From assembly GCF_028683095.1 (NCBI RefSeq), contig NZ_JAJUBC010000018.1:51582-115581 (forward strand): 64,000 nucleotides of DNA, given 5' to 3'. The DNA is from Enterovibrio gelatinilyticus (lineage in GTDB: Bacteria > Pseudomonadota > Gammaproteobacteria > Enterobacterales > Vibrionaceae). Below, one piece after another: positions 46,465 to 55,186 of the stretch (positions are counted from its first letter, which is position 1; each line of letters opens with the position of its first letter). The notes under the pieces are model-generated. The model was not told where the DNA came from, ran no database searches, and was given only the letters and a program-made list of their open reading frames with translations. The translations under genes were made by a program, and so were the position numbers.

Positions 46465-49400
46465 TTACGCCATCCTCAGCAATACCTGCACAGGATGGAA
46501 CAGCTTCTTATGTTCAAAGCGTTTCACCTGACTACGGCATGAATAGCCTGTCGCCATACAACGAGATTTCGGCAAAGATTCAAGTTGCGGTTTCCAGCTT
46601 AGGCCGTAGATACCTTTCGAGTTCTCGAGTTTGTCTGACTCATGACCGTATGTACCCGCCATTCCACAACAGCCAACAGGAACGGCTTCCAGTTTTCCAC
46701 CAAAGTGCGCAAAGATACGTCCCCACTCAGCTTCCGCATTCGGCAACTTGGTTTTTTCTGTGCAATGCGCAAAGAGATACCAAGCGTCGGTATCGACGTT
46801 GTCTTTTGCGGGTAGATCTTGAATTTCATCCAAGAGCCATTCGTGCGCAGTTAACACCGTAAAATCACCGCGCTTGTCACCGAGGATCTCGTTGTATTCA
46901 TCGCGATAGCAAAGCACTAGCGCGGGGTCGACACCCACCATTGGAATAGACAGGTCAGCGACTTGGTTAAGAAACTCTGACGTATTTGCCGAGGTTTTAG
47001 CAAACTTCTTCAAAAACCCTTTAATGTGCTGAGCCTTACCATTTGGCTTAAATGGCAACAACATCGGCTTCTTACCTAATTTTTCGACTAGGCGTACTAA
47101 GTCACTCACCACATCGGCTTCGTAAAAGCTGGTGAAGGGATCTTGAACAATCAATACATAACGCGAGCGTTCTTCAACACTCAGCGCCTTGAGCCATTGC
47201 AAATCGAAGTTAACAGCATGATGACCATCAAGAGACTCCATCAGAGTCGGAACCGACAACGCAGGCGCATCAACATACCCTATCGCTTTCTTGGTCGCAG
47301 CCTGTGCCCACTTTGGTTGGGTAAAGGTGTTAACGATAACAGGCGCTTTCGCCATCCACGGCAGCATAGATTCAATGTTCGCAACTAAGTAATCTTTAGC
47401 TGGTCGCTGATAGCGGCTGTAGTACAAGTTGATAAAGCGAGAACGGAAGCTAGGGACATCGACTTTGATAGGACACTGAGTGGCACATGCTTTACATGCC
47501 AAACATCCATTCATGGCTTCCATCACTTCATGTGAGAAATCATAGTCATCTTTCTTTGCAAGCCATGTGTTTTTAAAGCGCGCAACAATCTGACGTACTG
47601 ACGGCGTTTTTTCATTGAGGTCTTTTTCAAGTACCAGTGGATCAACGCCCTGTTCGGCAAGTAAACGCAACCATTCGCGCACAATACCGGCACGACCTTT
47701 TGGAGAGTGGCGGCGGTCATAAGTGATTTTCATCGACGGACACATCGGAGAACTGGTGTCGTAGTTGAAGCAAAGCCCGTTACCATTACATTCCATCGCC
47801 TGACGGAAACTGTCACGTGTTACAACCGGAATTTGGCGATCCAATGTACCGCGTTTCGCTCCGTCCACTTTTACCAGCGTTTCTTCACTATCAAACGGCG
47901 TACAGATTTTGCCCGGGTTCATCCGGTTATCAGGATCAAACGCAGCTTTGACCTTACGCAGTTCGTTAAACAATTCATCGCCAAAGAAATCAGGCCCATA
48001 TTCTGAGCGGAAGCCCTTACCGTGTTCGCCCCACATCAAGCCGCCATATTTCGCCACCAGCGCGACTACCTGATCGGAGATTGTTTTCATTAAACGTTCT
48101 TGTTCAGGGTCACACATATCAAGGGCGGGACGGACATGAAGTACGCCCGCATCAACGTGACCAAACATGCCATAATCTAGCTTGTGGCTATCGAGCAAGG
48201 CGCGAAACTCCACAATGTAGTCTGCCAAGTTTTCAGGCGGCACACAGGTGTCTTCAGCAAATGCGATAGGTTTGGCTGCGCCTTTGGTCGCACCTAGTAA
48301 ACCCACCGCTTTTTTACGCATGTTGTAAATTCGGTTAATTGACGGGAGATCATCACAGACTTGATACCCAATCACACCCTGATCGCCAGCTTCAACTAAC
48401 ACGTCCAAACGCGCTATCAATGCCGAGACCTGCCCGTTCACTTCGTCAATGTCGTTACCCGCAAACTCCACCACATTGATGCCTTGCATCACTTTGCCTG
48501 GTACATCGGTCAGAAGGTCCTTGACCGTATTCCAAACAATATCTTCCCGAGCAAGGTTCAATACCCGTGAGTCAACAGTTTCAACAGACAGGGCTTTCGC
48601 TTCGACCATCACTGGCGCACTGCGCAGTGCCGAATCAAAGCTGTCGTACTTTACATTGACTAAAGTACGCGCTTTCGGGATTGGGGTAATGTTGAGTTTA
48701 GCTTCAGCAATAAATGCCAGCGAACCTTCGGCGCCACACAGCAAACGAGCCATGTTGAAGGTGTCCGACTCTGGTTGATAGGCATTTTTGAGATCATAGC
48801 CTGTCAAAAAGCGGTTCAATGGTGGGAACTTAGCGTCTATTTCTGCGCGTTTTGAACGGCAAATATCCGCAGCGGTTCGCAGTGCATTTCCCGCAAAATC
48901 TTGGCGTGGATTGGCTGCAATTTCATCCATTGATAGCGTGTCAGTATCCAGCAAAGAGCCATCTGCCATGACCGCAGTAAGACCAAGAACATGATCCGAG
49001 GTTTTGCCATAACGTAACGACCCTTGACCTGACGCATCGGTGTTAACCATACCGCCGATCGTCGCGCGGTTACTGGTTGAGAGATCAGGCGAGAAGAAAA
49101 AACCGTGAGGTCTCAGTGCGTCATTCAGCGCATCTTTCACCACACCGGCTTGAACACGAACCCAGCCTTCCTCCGCGTTCACTTCAAGGATATTGCGCAT
49201 GTGACGAGACATATCAACAACGATGTGCTGGGTCAACGATTGCCCATTAGTGCCTGTACCGCCCCCTCGCGCTGAAAAACGAATATCACTGAATTCTGAT
49301 TGTTGGCATAAAGAGCCAATCATCGACAGATCTTGGATTGAAGTTGGGAAAACCACGGCTTGTGGCAAGAGTTGATAGACAGAGTTATCCGTCGCGACGG

Positions 49401-49521
49401 CAAGTCGGCTTGCGTAGAATGTTTCTACATCACCTTGAAAACCATTGCTTTTGAGCGCATCCAGATAGCGTCCAACAACAGGTTCAAGTGTGTGCTGATG
49501 GGTAAGTGCTGGTAACATCAT
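46465..49521 (-). CDS. ydiJ: D-2-hydroxyglutarate dehydrogenase-type FAD/Fe-S oxidoreductase YdiJ
   Basis: The product is 1018 aa from ATG 49521 (AGGGAG just before it), exactly the length of E. coli YdiJ; the longer frame adds 25 poorly supported residues. N-terminal FAD-linked oxidase domain (about 20-560, FTPRGGG-like block at FSARGGGTGTNGQ, STSNRATIGGMVNTDASGQG) is followed by Fe-S regions (AMECNGNGLCFNYDTSSPMCPS and GCLACKACATQCPIK) and a C-terminal CCG-type domain (GCCGMAGTYGHES). From E. coli work it oxidises D-2-hydroxyglutarate, a by-product of serine synthesis, feeding electrons to an acceptor. Monocistronic. Confidence 0.93.
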   Translation of the reverse strand: MMLPALTHQHTLEPVVGRYLDALKSNGFQGDVETFYASRLAVATDNSVYQLLPQAVVFPTSIQDLSMIGSLCQQSEFSDIRFSARGGGTGTNGQSLTQHIVVDMSRHMRNILEVNAEEGWVRVQAGVVKDALNDALRPHGFFFSPDLSTSNRATIGGMVNTDASGQGSLRYGKTSDHVLGLTAVMADGSLLDTDTLSMDEIAANPRQDFAGNALRTAADICRSKRAEIDAKFPPLNRFLTGYDLKNAYQPESDTFNMARLLCGAEGSLAFIAEAKLNITPIPKARTLVNVKYDSFDSALRSAPVMVEAKALSVETVDSRVLNLAREDIVWNTVKDLLTDVPGKVMQGINVVEFAGNDIDEVNGQVSALIARLDVLVEAGDQGVIGYQVCDDLPSINRIYNMRKKAVGLLGATKGAAKPIAFAEDTCVPPENLADYIVEFRALLDSHKLDYGMFGHVDAGVLHVRPALDMCDPEQERLMKTISDQVVALVAKYGGLMWGEHGKGFRSEYGPDFFGDELFNELRKVKAAFDPDNRMNPGKICTPFDSEETLVKVDGAKRGTLDRQIPVVTRDSFRQAMECNGNGLCFNYDTSSPMCPSMKITYDRRHSPKGRAGIVREWLRLLAEQGVDPLVLEKDLNEKTPSVRQIVARFKNTWLAKKDDYDFSHEVMEAMNGCLACKACATQCPIKVDVPSFRSRFINLYYSRYQRPAKDYLVANIESMLPWMAKAPVIVNTFTQPKWAQAATKKAIGYVDAPALSVPTLMESLDGHHAVNFDLQWLKALSVEERSRYVLIVQDPFTSFYEADVVSDLVRLVEKLGKKPMLLPFKPNGKAQHIKGFLKKFAKTSANTSEFLNQVADLSIPMVGVDPALVLCYRDEYNEILGDKRGDFTVLTAHEWLLDEIQDLPAKDNVDTDAWYLFAHCTEKTKLPNAEAEWGRIFAHFGGKLEAVPVGCCGMAGTYGHESDKLENSKGIYGLSWKPQLESLPKSRCMATGYSCRSQVKRFEHKKLFHPVQVLLRMA

Positions 49522-49756
49522 GCTCCCTGAGGCCAGTATACTCACCGTTATTCCATACGGCTTCTGGCAAATTACGTTGAATTCAATGCCACACACTTTA
49601 CCTCAGGTGTGAGGTGCATCAAAGTGGAAATGATGCTCATCAATAGCGAAAAGCGGCTGAAAACACACAAGTTACCCGTGCATACCCAACCGCTTTTTCG
49701 TTCATCTTATTCACAACGTATAAAACAATGTATAACGCAATGTATAAACAATTTGA

Positions 49757-51214
49757 TTAGCGCATCAACCGAAGAAACACTCTCGGTGTGACAACCAGCA
49801 ACAACACGGCAATTGCCCAAGCTGTTCCACAATTCATAGCGACAACAATTTGATTAATCGCATACTTGCCAGTCACGTACAGATTACTTGTTACCAATAA
49901 CAAAATACCCACCGTCGCCAAAGCGAAAAATGTCACTTTCGCCGGACGCCGAACAGCAGACACATAGATCGGGTATATCTTTAAGCACAATAAGGAGCAA
50001 TACGTCCCCAAGCAGATCGCTGAGAGATAGATAATTTGTGGCTTATGAATCCAAAGACCAATCACTGCGTTAAACACAAATGCCAGCAGCCAAAATCTCG
50101 CCGATATCAGCACGCGGTTTCGATTGGAAAAGCGTAAATCTTTCGCACGCCGCAGTGCAAAGCTTGCCGCCACACCGATCAACACACCGACAAAAAGATC
50201 GGAAGGAAAATGTTCGCCTTGAAGAAGCGATTTCCCACTGACTAGCATAACGACAACAATGCCCAGCAGTGCCAATCGCTTTCTGCCTTTCGGTTGTTTT
50301 TCTTTATCCCAACTTAGTACAAACCAACAAAACATAAAGGCTGTCAGCGCTAAGGTCATACTCGGTAGTGTGTACCCAATGGTATCTTGCTCCCCAAATA
50401 CAGGGTCGATGAAATACGGTCTAGGCAACTCAATAACCGTACTCAGTAACAATGAGAAAAACGACACCCCAAGCAAACCTGCGCCATAAATTAGCAACGC
50501 ACGGTGCCCGTGAAAAGCACGAATAAACGCCAAAGACAACACGAAGAAAAGTGGCGTAAATAGACTCCCAAAAGCAATCAATGTGTTACTGGTGTATATG
50601 AAGCCTCGGCTTGAAACGCTCGCACTGTGCAATGCTTGAAGCGCATTTAACTGGCTCCGGTAAAAAGGCGTTAATCCTTTCTCTTCGCCGGGGGATAATA
50701 CGAAATCACTCGCTGGCACCTCTGGCACCCACTTAGGGAACATCCATTTGTGTTCTGGGAATCGGTAGTTATTTCGCATACGCGCCGTATTAGGCAACAG
50801 GAGAACTCGCTTCACTTCTTTGCCAAAGTGCGGTGCCGACCACCCCATGACAACGCGTTTGCCTGTTTCATCGACGAAATAGGGCGTTGGCGTTTTTATC
50901 TGACACGAAAAAATCGCTGAATTATACGTTCGAGCAATCATATCTCCGACCGAGATATGAAATCCTGTTTCTTCATAGACTTCTCTGATGGCGGCCATTG
51001 CCGGCGATTCATCATCAATGATGGCGCCACCCGGAATGGAGAACTTACCGCTGATGACTTCTTGAACCATCAAGATATTGCCCGCCTCATCAACGATCAA
51101 ACAGTCCGCCGCTTTGATAGGCAAGGTGCTATTGATTGCATTCCCTGACGCCTGAGCAAACACGTTAAATGCCAAAAAGAAAACTGACACTACTATTAAG
51201 CGAACAATATTCAC
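49757..51214 (-). CDS. Exported Nudix hydrolase-PAP2 fusion protein
   Basis: The product is 485 aa from GTG 51214 (GAGG upstream), which gives a clear signal peptide NIVRLIVVSVFFLAFNVFAQ; the longer ATG frame would overlap the divergent gene. A Nudix domain follows with a perfect box, GX5EX7REX2EEXG, at GAIIDDE...REVYEETG (about 65-86). The C-terminal half is a multi-helix PAP2 region (about 210-370) and further membrane helices. PAP2 motifs are eroded: the Lys of KX6RP is Ser (RP kept in ELPRPYF), PSGH reads PSMT, and the Arg of SRX5H is missing in KSLLQGEHFPSD. Nudix catalysis outside the membrane is unusual and the phosphatase may be inactive. Confidence 0.82.
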   Translation of the reverse strand: MNIVRLIVVSVFFLAFNVFAQASGNAINSTLPIKAADCLIVDEAGNILMVQEVISGKFSIPGGAIIDDESPAMAAIREVYEETGFHISVGDMIARTYNSAIFSCQIKTPTPYFVDETGKRVVMGWSAPHFGKEVKRVLLLPNTARMRNNYRFPEHKWMFPKWVPEVPASDFVLSPGEEKGLTPFYRSQLNALQALHSASVSSRGFIYTSNTLIAFGSLFTPLFFVLSLAFIRAFHGHRALLIYGAGLLGVSFFSLLLSTVIELPRPYFIDPVFGEQDTIGYTLPSMTLALTAFMFCWFVLSWDKEKQPKGRKRLALLGIVVVMLVSGKSLLQGEHFPSDLFVGVLIGVAASFALRRAKDLRFSNRNRVLISARFWLLAFVFNAVIGLWIHKPQIIYLSAICLGTYCSLLCLKIYPIYVSAVRRPAKVTFFALATVGILLLVTSNLYVTGKYAINQIVVAMNCGTAWAIAVLLLVVTPRVFLRLMR

Positions 51215-51286
51215 GAGCCGAGAACCTCTATCAAAACAAAATGACGCCTGCCATACTGAGCCAAGCAAAATCAAAAAATACAAATT

Positions 51287-53014
51287 ATGAAACGTGAAAA
51301 CCTCGTTATACATCAGGACAATTCGGAAAAACGCCCTACTGAGGTTTTGCCTGAGCGGTACTATCTCGACAACTTTTTATCCATCGTAGATATCGTGACG
51401 CATCGCTATGAAGACCTGCTGACTAACACAGAAAAAGAATGGCTAGCTTCTTTTTCTGCCCTCGCGACAAACGCAAAGTTGCTGACGGTGCGACTGCTTT
51501 CACGCAAAGGAAACTGGTTTCGTCGTGACAAGCTTCATTACGATGAAATCTCCGATATTGACGAAGCCATTCAAGAGCTTGTCGAGCAGAACATGATATC
51601 GGTAACACGAACACCGCCAGTGCTCGTGGCTGTTGACCTCATGACAAAACCTGAACTCATCAAGCACTTTTCATCCATTGCAGAGCACGCATCAAACGCA
51701 CTCAAACCCTCGGCCAAGAAAGCTGACCTCATAGATGAAATTGTGGTGTTACTAGAAGGGAAAGAGATCCCGCCAATGACATCAGACTGCCTATGCATAT
51801 CGCATGACGTACTGCCTGTGTTTCTCTTGTTATATTTTGGTAACTCACGACAAGACCTTAGCCAGTTTGTTTTAAGCGACTTAGGTATTTATCGGTTCGA
51901 AAGGGTATCACTTCTTTATCGAGACAGACTGTTTAACTCCAGAGACCAAGTGCAAGATTGGTTAATTTTTTCAACACTAAGCGATGATTTATTCAAACTC
52001 ACTGAAAATAAAGAGGTTAAGTCTTCACTTTCCATGCTCAATGCGTTGCCGCCCAAACCTTCATGGTCTCCTTTGAGCAGAAAGTGGGATCGTTTAGCGA
52101 ACCAACTGGCAAGAGATGCTGAACGTGTGGACGATCTAAAAACTGCAGCAACCCTGTTTGCACAATCCAACTTGCCCCCCGCTCGTGAGCGGCTTGCACG
52201 CATCGCGCTCAAGCAAAGTGACCTTAACGGTGCATGTAATTGGATAGAAGCGATGCTGCGCTCACCCATCACTGAAGATGAAAAGGAGGTGGCTCAACGA
52301 CTCGCTCGGCAAATTGTCAAGAAAGCCCCGAAGACCAGCGTGTTATTGCCCCCTCTTCTTTCGGAGAATACCGCCGTTCCACCTCAAGAATTTGCTACGA
52401 ATATGGCCTCAATGGATATCGATCAGCGAGTCGAACGGGTTGCCGCATTGGCCTTTGAAGCACAAGGATGGAATGTCTGGTTTTGTGAAAATGCCGTACT
52501 GAACGCAGTATTTGGACTTCTACTCTGGGACATAATATTTGCCCCTATTAAAGGGGCATTTATGCACCCTTTTCAGCGCTCACCGAGAGACATGTATTCC
52601 CCAGAATTTGGCTTAAATAGACATTCGCTGATAGAGAGCCGCTTCCTTGAGCTACAACAAGGCCACTATTCGTTGCTCAAGGTATACGACGAAAAAATAG
52701 GTATCACCAACGATTGGGTACAATGGCATCTCGTCGATAGATCATTGGTAGAAGCAATATGCTCCACATTCACCACGACACAGATCATCCGCTGTGTAGA
52801 ACGCATTCTCTTTGACCCCAAATCCAACCGAGCAGGACATCCCGATTTATTTATGGTTAAGGAGAAACAGTGCCAGTTCGTTGAAATCAAAGGCCCTGGT
52901 GACAAGCTACAGCACCACCAAGTCCGCTGGCTTAACTTCTTGAACCAACAACAAATAGAAAGTTCAGTTCTCTACGTAAATTCATCAAGTTATCGTGCAA
53001 ATACTGCGACTTAA
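51287..53014 (+). CDS. FAN1-like VRR-NUC structure-specific nuclease
   Basis: The product is 575 aa. The C-terminus has the VRR-NUC nuclease motif: GHPDLFMVKEKQ followed by FVEIKGPGDKLQHHQ (metal-binding Asp, E-x-K and downstream Gln). The N-terminal half matches the FAN1 SAP/TPR-like region, starting with YYLDNFLSIVDIVTHRYEDLL as in the Pseudomonas homologue. FAN1 cleaves flap and crosslinked DNA 5' junctions in interstrand-crosslink repair. Divergent from the Nudix-PAP2 gene (72 bp between starts). BLUF follows 46 bp downstream. No strong RBS is seen, so the exact start is uncertain. Confidence 0.85.
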   Translation: MKRENLVIHQDNSEKRPTEVLPERYYLDNFLSIVDIVTHRYEDLLTNTEKEWLASFSALATNAKLLTVRLLSRKGNWFRRDKLHYDEISDIDEAIQELVEQNMISVTRTPPVLVAVDLMTKPELIKHFSSIAEHASNALKPSAKKADLIDEIVVLLEGKEIPPMTSDCLCISHDVLPVFLLLYFGNSRQDLSQFVLSDLGIYRFERVSLLYRDRLFNSRDQVQDWLIFSTLSDDLFKLTENKEVKSSLSMLNALPPKPSWSPLSRKWDRLANQLARDAERVDDLKTAATLFAQSNLPPARERLARIALKQSDLNGACNWIEAMLRSPITEDEKEVAQRLARQIVKKAPKTSVLLPPLLSENTAVPPQEFATNMASMDIDQRVERVAALAFEAQGWNVWFCENAVLNAVFGLLLWDIIFAPIKGAFMHPFQRSPRDMYSPEFGLNRHSLIESRFLELQQGHYSLLKVYDEKIGITNDWVQWHLVDRSLVEAICSTFTTTQIIRCVERILFDPKSNRAGHPDLFMVKEKQCQFVEIKGPGDKLQHHQVRWLNFLNQQQIESSVLYVNSSSYRANTAT

Positions 53015-53060
53015 TACATACTTATAGTAAGAAAAGTCGAACACGGTAACAGGGTAAATA

Positions 53061-53471
53061 ATGAGTGACACATTAAGGCAACTTGTCTATATCAGTAGCG
53101 CTGAGCACCCTTTTAGCGAACTAGAACTCGCGAACATGCTCGCTTCAATACGCAAGAACAACGAAAAACGCGGTATTACTGGTATGCTTCTTTACAAAGA
53201 CGGCGACTTTATACAAGTCATGGAAGGTGAAGAAGACGTGATTTACCCACTTTTTGAGGTGATATGTAAAGACCATCGGCACTATTCCATCGTAGAACTC
53301 ATGCGAAAAAGCATCACAGAGCGACAATTCAAAAACTGGAGTATGGGGTTTCATCATATAAATAATAATGACCCAAGACTCGCTGGCTTTAATCAGTTTT
53401 TTTCCGATGACATCAATCACCAAATTGACCCCGGTGAAGCACTCAATCTATTGCTAGTCTTCAGAGAATAG
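53061..53471 (+). CDS. BLUF-domain blue-light sensor
   Basis: The product is 136 aa; a stand-alone BLUF domain binding FAD. Key residues line up with AppA: Tyr10, Asn34, Gln52, Trp93 and Met95 have the same spacing as Tyr21, Asn45, Gln63, Trp104 and Met106. LRQLVYISSA, RGITGMLLYKDGDFIQVMEGE and DHRHYSIVELM are typical blocks. Light switches the Tyr-Gln hydrogen bonds. A C-terminal ~35-residue tail (after about 100) lacks an output domain, so it must act by protein contact. It lies 46 bp downstream of the FAN1-like gene and could share its transcript. Confidence 0.93.
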   Translation: MSDTLRQLVYISSAEHPFSELELANMLASIRKNNEKRGITGMLLYKDGDFIQVMEGEEDVIYPLFEVICKDHRHYSIVELMRKSITERQFKNWSMGFHHINNNDPRLAGFNQFFSDDINHQIDPGEALNLLLVFRE

Positions 53472-53474
53472 AAA

Positions 53475-53499
53475 AGAGCGCCAATGGCGCTCTATTTTT
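53475..53499 (+). terminator. Terminator of the BLUF gene
   Basis: Stem AGAGCGCC / GGCGCTCT with loop AAT, followed by ATTTTTG. It is four bases after the stop. Confidence 0.85.
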
Positions 53500-53525
53500 G
53501 TCAGCAAACTGAATGAATGCAGAAG

Positions 53526-53567
53526 CCTAAACCTAAACCTAAACCTAAACCTAAACCTAAACCTAAA
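53526..53567. repeat. Perfect (CCTAAA)7 microsatellite
   Basis: Seven perfect 6-bp units between the convergent BLUF and ODP genes, 8 bp beyond the ODP stop. Reading it forward gives an open (Lys-Pro)n frame; reverse gives TTTAGG units. Confidence 0.95.
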
Positions 53568-53575
53568 GGATTGAC

Positions 53576-54310
53576 CTATTTGATAGCCACACCTACGTCA
53601 AGCTTTTCAAACCAATCCAAAAATTTGCCCACATTATCCCCAGTAAAGACTCGCCCATGCTGCGGGCACATCATCTCTATATCTAGCATTCTTACACGCT
53701 TCACCCAGTCATTCTTTGCTTCGTTCGACGGCATCCAACGCTGATGAAAACCCTGCATTTTCGGGATATGTTCTTCGAAATCTTCCACCTCTAACGGTGA
53801 GTCGTCGGCTTCCAACGCCGCCCCAACATCCCCACTCATAAGGATCTTAGCCACGGGATCATAAACATGATAATTACCAGATGCATGAAGGTAATGAGCT
53901 GGAATAAAACGCACTTCCACCCCATTTAAGACCAGGCTTCCCCCTTCATCTGCAATCGGTGCATATTCGATATTTTCCATCCCGAAGTGACGTATAAAGC
54001 CTTCCCACAACCAAGGAGCATGAAGCTTTGCGTCTTGCAATGCCGTGTCCCAAAGCCCCAACGACGAAATAATGTCAGGGTCTTGGTGAGAAGCAAATAA
54101 ATGAGTAATTTGCGTGATAGGTACTTGCTTAACCACTGATGCCAACATCGCTGAGAATATTTCAATCCCGCCGGGGTCCATCAACAAAGCACTTTTAGGG
54201 GTACGAATCATGTACTGGTTTGTATCAATGATTTTTTCAGGTTTAGAGGGATCTCGACCAAACATAAACCATTGATGCGTTTCACCAGAATAGATTTCTT
54301 TTGTAATCAT
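53576..54310 (-). CDS. ODP-type diiron oxygen-binding MBL-fold protein
   Basis: The product is 244 aa of the metallo-beta-lactamase fold, flavodiiron (ODP) branch. Candidate iron ligands are His75, Asp77, Asp79 (HQDPD, where flavodiiron proteins have HxExD), His142, Asp161 and His218 (PQHGR). No flavodoxin domain is present, so it cannot act as a complete flavodiiron reductase. In Treponema such ODP proteins sense O2 and iron for a partner chemoreceptor. Here the gene immediately upstream encodes a receptor-hairpin-like protein in the same direction, 51 bp away, suggesting the same pairing. Confidence 0.85.
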   Translation of the reverse strand: MITKEIYSGETHQWFMFGRDPSKPEKIIDTNQYMIRTPKSALLMDPGGIEIFSAMLASVVKQVPITQITHLFASHQDPDIISSLGLWDTALQDAKLHAPWLWEGFIRHFGMENIEYAPIADEGGSLVLNGVEVRFIPAHYLHASGNYHVYDPVAKILMSGDVGAALEADDSPLEVEDFEEHIPKMQGFHQRWMPSNEAKNDWVKRVRMLDIEMMCPQHGRVFTGDNVGKFLDWFEKLDVGVAIK

Positions 54311-54361
54311 TAAAGCCTATCTCCGAGGCAGTAGAGCCGTTCCTAATAAATGCAATTAATC

Positions 54362-54982
54362 TCAGTAATAGTCGTCCGACAATTCACGACACAGTGACTG
54401 AGAGAGCGAAATGTGCACTTGAATACGCTCAGCAGCGGTCGATACATTATCTGCCACCACATTTAGTCCTTCTTCAAACTTTTTCCCTGACTGTGACGCT
54501 TCCACGCGAGACATCGCAGACAAAACGGATGCCGTTTTTATTTCTCTCGCGAGGTTTTCCAGAAGCTCACTGAGTTGCGCGACTTCGCGGTGAAATTGTC
54601 GAAGCACTATGGCGTGTTCATTTTTCATGTGCACGATGGGATCAATAATACTTTGCACAAACCGAGCATCGTGACTGGCTTTCGCTGCTTGTTTAAAACG
54701 CGCTATCGTTCGTTCACTTCGAACGATATTGGTCGCTAAGCGGCTGATTGTCACTGCCCTAAAATTGATGATGTCTGACGTTTTAACTGTGGTATCGGCT
54801 AGCTGATCAATGAAATCTGTTATGGCGCGAAAGCCAGCCGCGCCTTGACCTGCTCGTAACGCCAACGCACGGGCATTGCTCGCCGTCAATGAAATGTCAT
54901 TGGCTATCTCTCTCGCTTTGTACAATTCTGCGGCAACTACGGCAGCCGTTACAAAGTGATTATCAACATTCAGGTCATTCAT
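54362..54982 (-). CDS. Soluble chemoreceptor-hairpin-like protein
   Basis: The product is 206 aa, all helical, with no membrane segment or signal peptide. Residues about 26-65 (SLTASNARALALRAG and GFRAITDFIDQLADTT) keep the spacing of the MCP tip (N...RAG...GF....D....LA), but the conserved Glu residues are replaced. The rest is predicted long coiled coil. It may be a cut-down cytosolic chemoreceptor or an adaptor that no longer reaches CheA. The downstream neighbour is the ODP gene. Not a complete MCP (about 500 aa in this family). Confidence 0.7.
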   Translation of the reverse strand: MNDLNVDNHFVTAAVVAAELYKAREIANDISLTASNARALALRAGQGAAGFRAITDFIDQLADTTVKTSDIINFRAVTISRLATNIVRSERTIARFKQAAKASHDARFVQSIIDPIVHMKNEHAIVLRQFHREVAQLSELLENLAREIKTASVLSAMSRVEASQSGKKFEEGLNVVADNVSTAAERIQVHISLSQSLCRELSDDYY

Positions 54983-55119
54983 GAAAAACTCTGATTTATA
55001 ACGCTATCCGCTAAGTTTAGACAAGATTTCCCATATAATCAGAAATAAGACATTTTTTGTTAATTATTTGATTTAACGCAACTATTCACAACCGATGACT
55101 AAGAAACTTAACAACAGAC

Positions 55120-55147
55120 AAAAGCACCGATTTTCATCGGTGCTTTT
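55120..55147 (-). terminator. Hairpin terminator after the PilZ gene
   Basis: Perfect 12-bp stem AAAAGCACCGAT / ATCGGTGCTTTT with loop TTTC. It separates the PilZ gene from the receptor-like/ODP pair. Confidence 0.75.
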
Positions 55148-55186
55148 GTCGTTTATATCTTTTGCGAAACGTCGTGTCGCTAGAAC

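Noticed and set aside
53526..53567. CRISPR-like array
   Set aside because: The units are 6 bp with no spacers; it is a microsatellite.
53517..53744. 75-aa frame starting with a Lys-Pro run
   Set aside because: It is a translation of the CCTAAA microsatellite and continues antisense to the ODP gene. No RBS.
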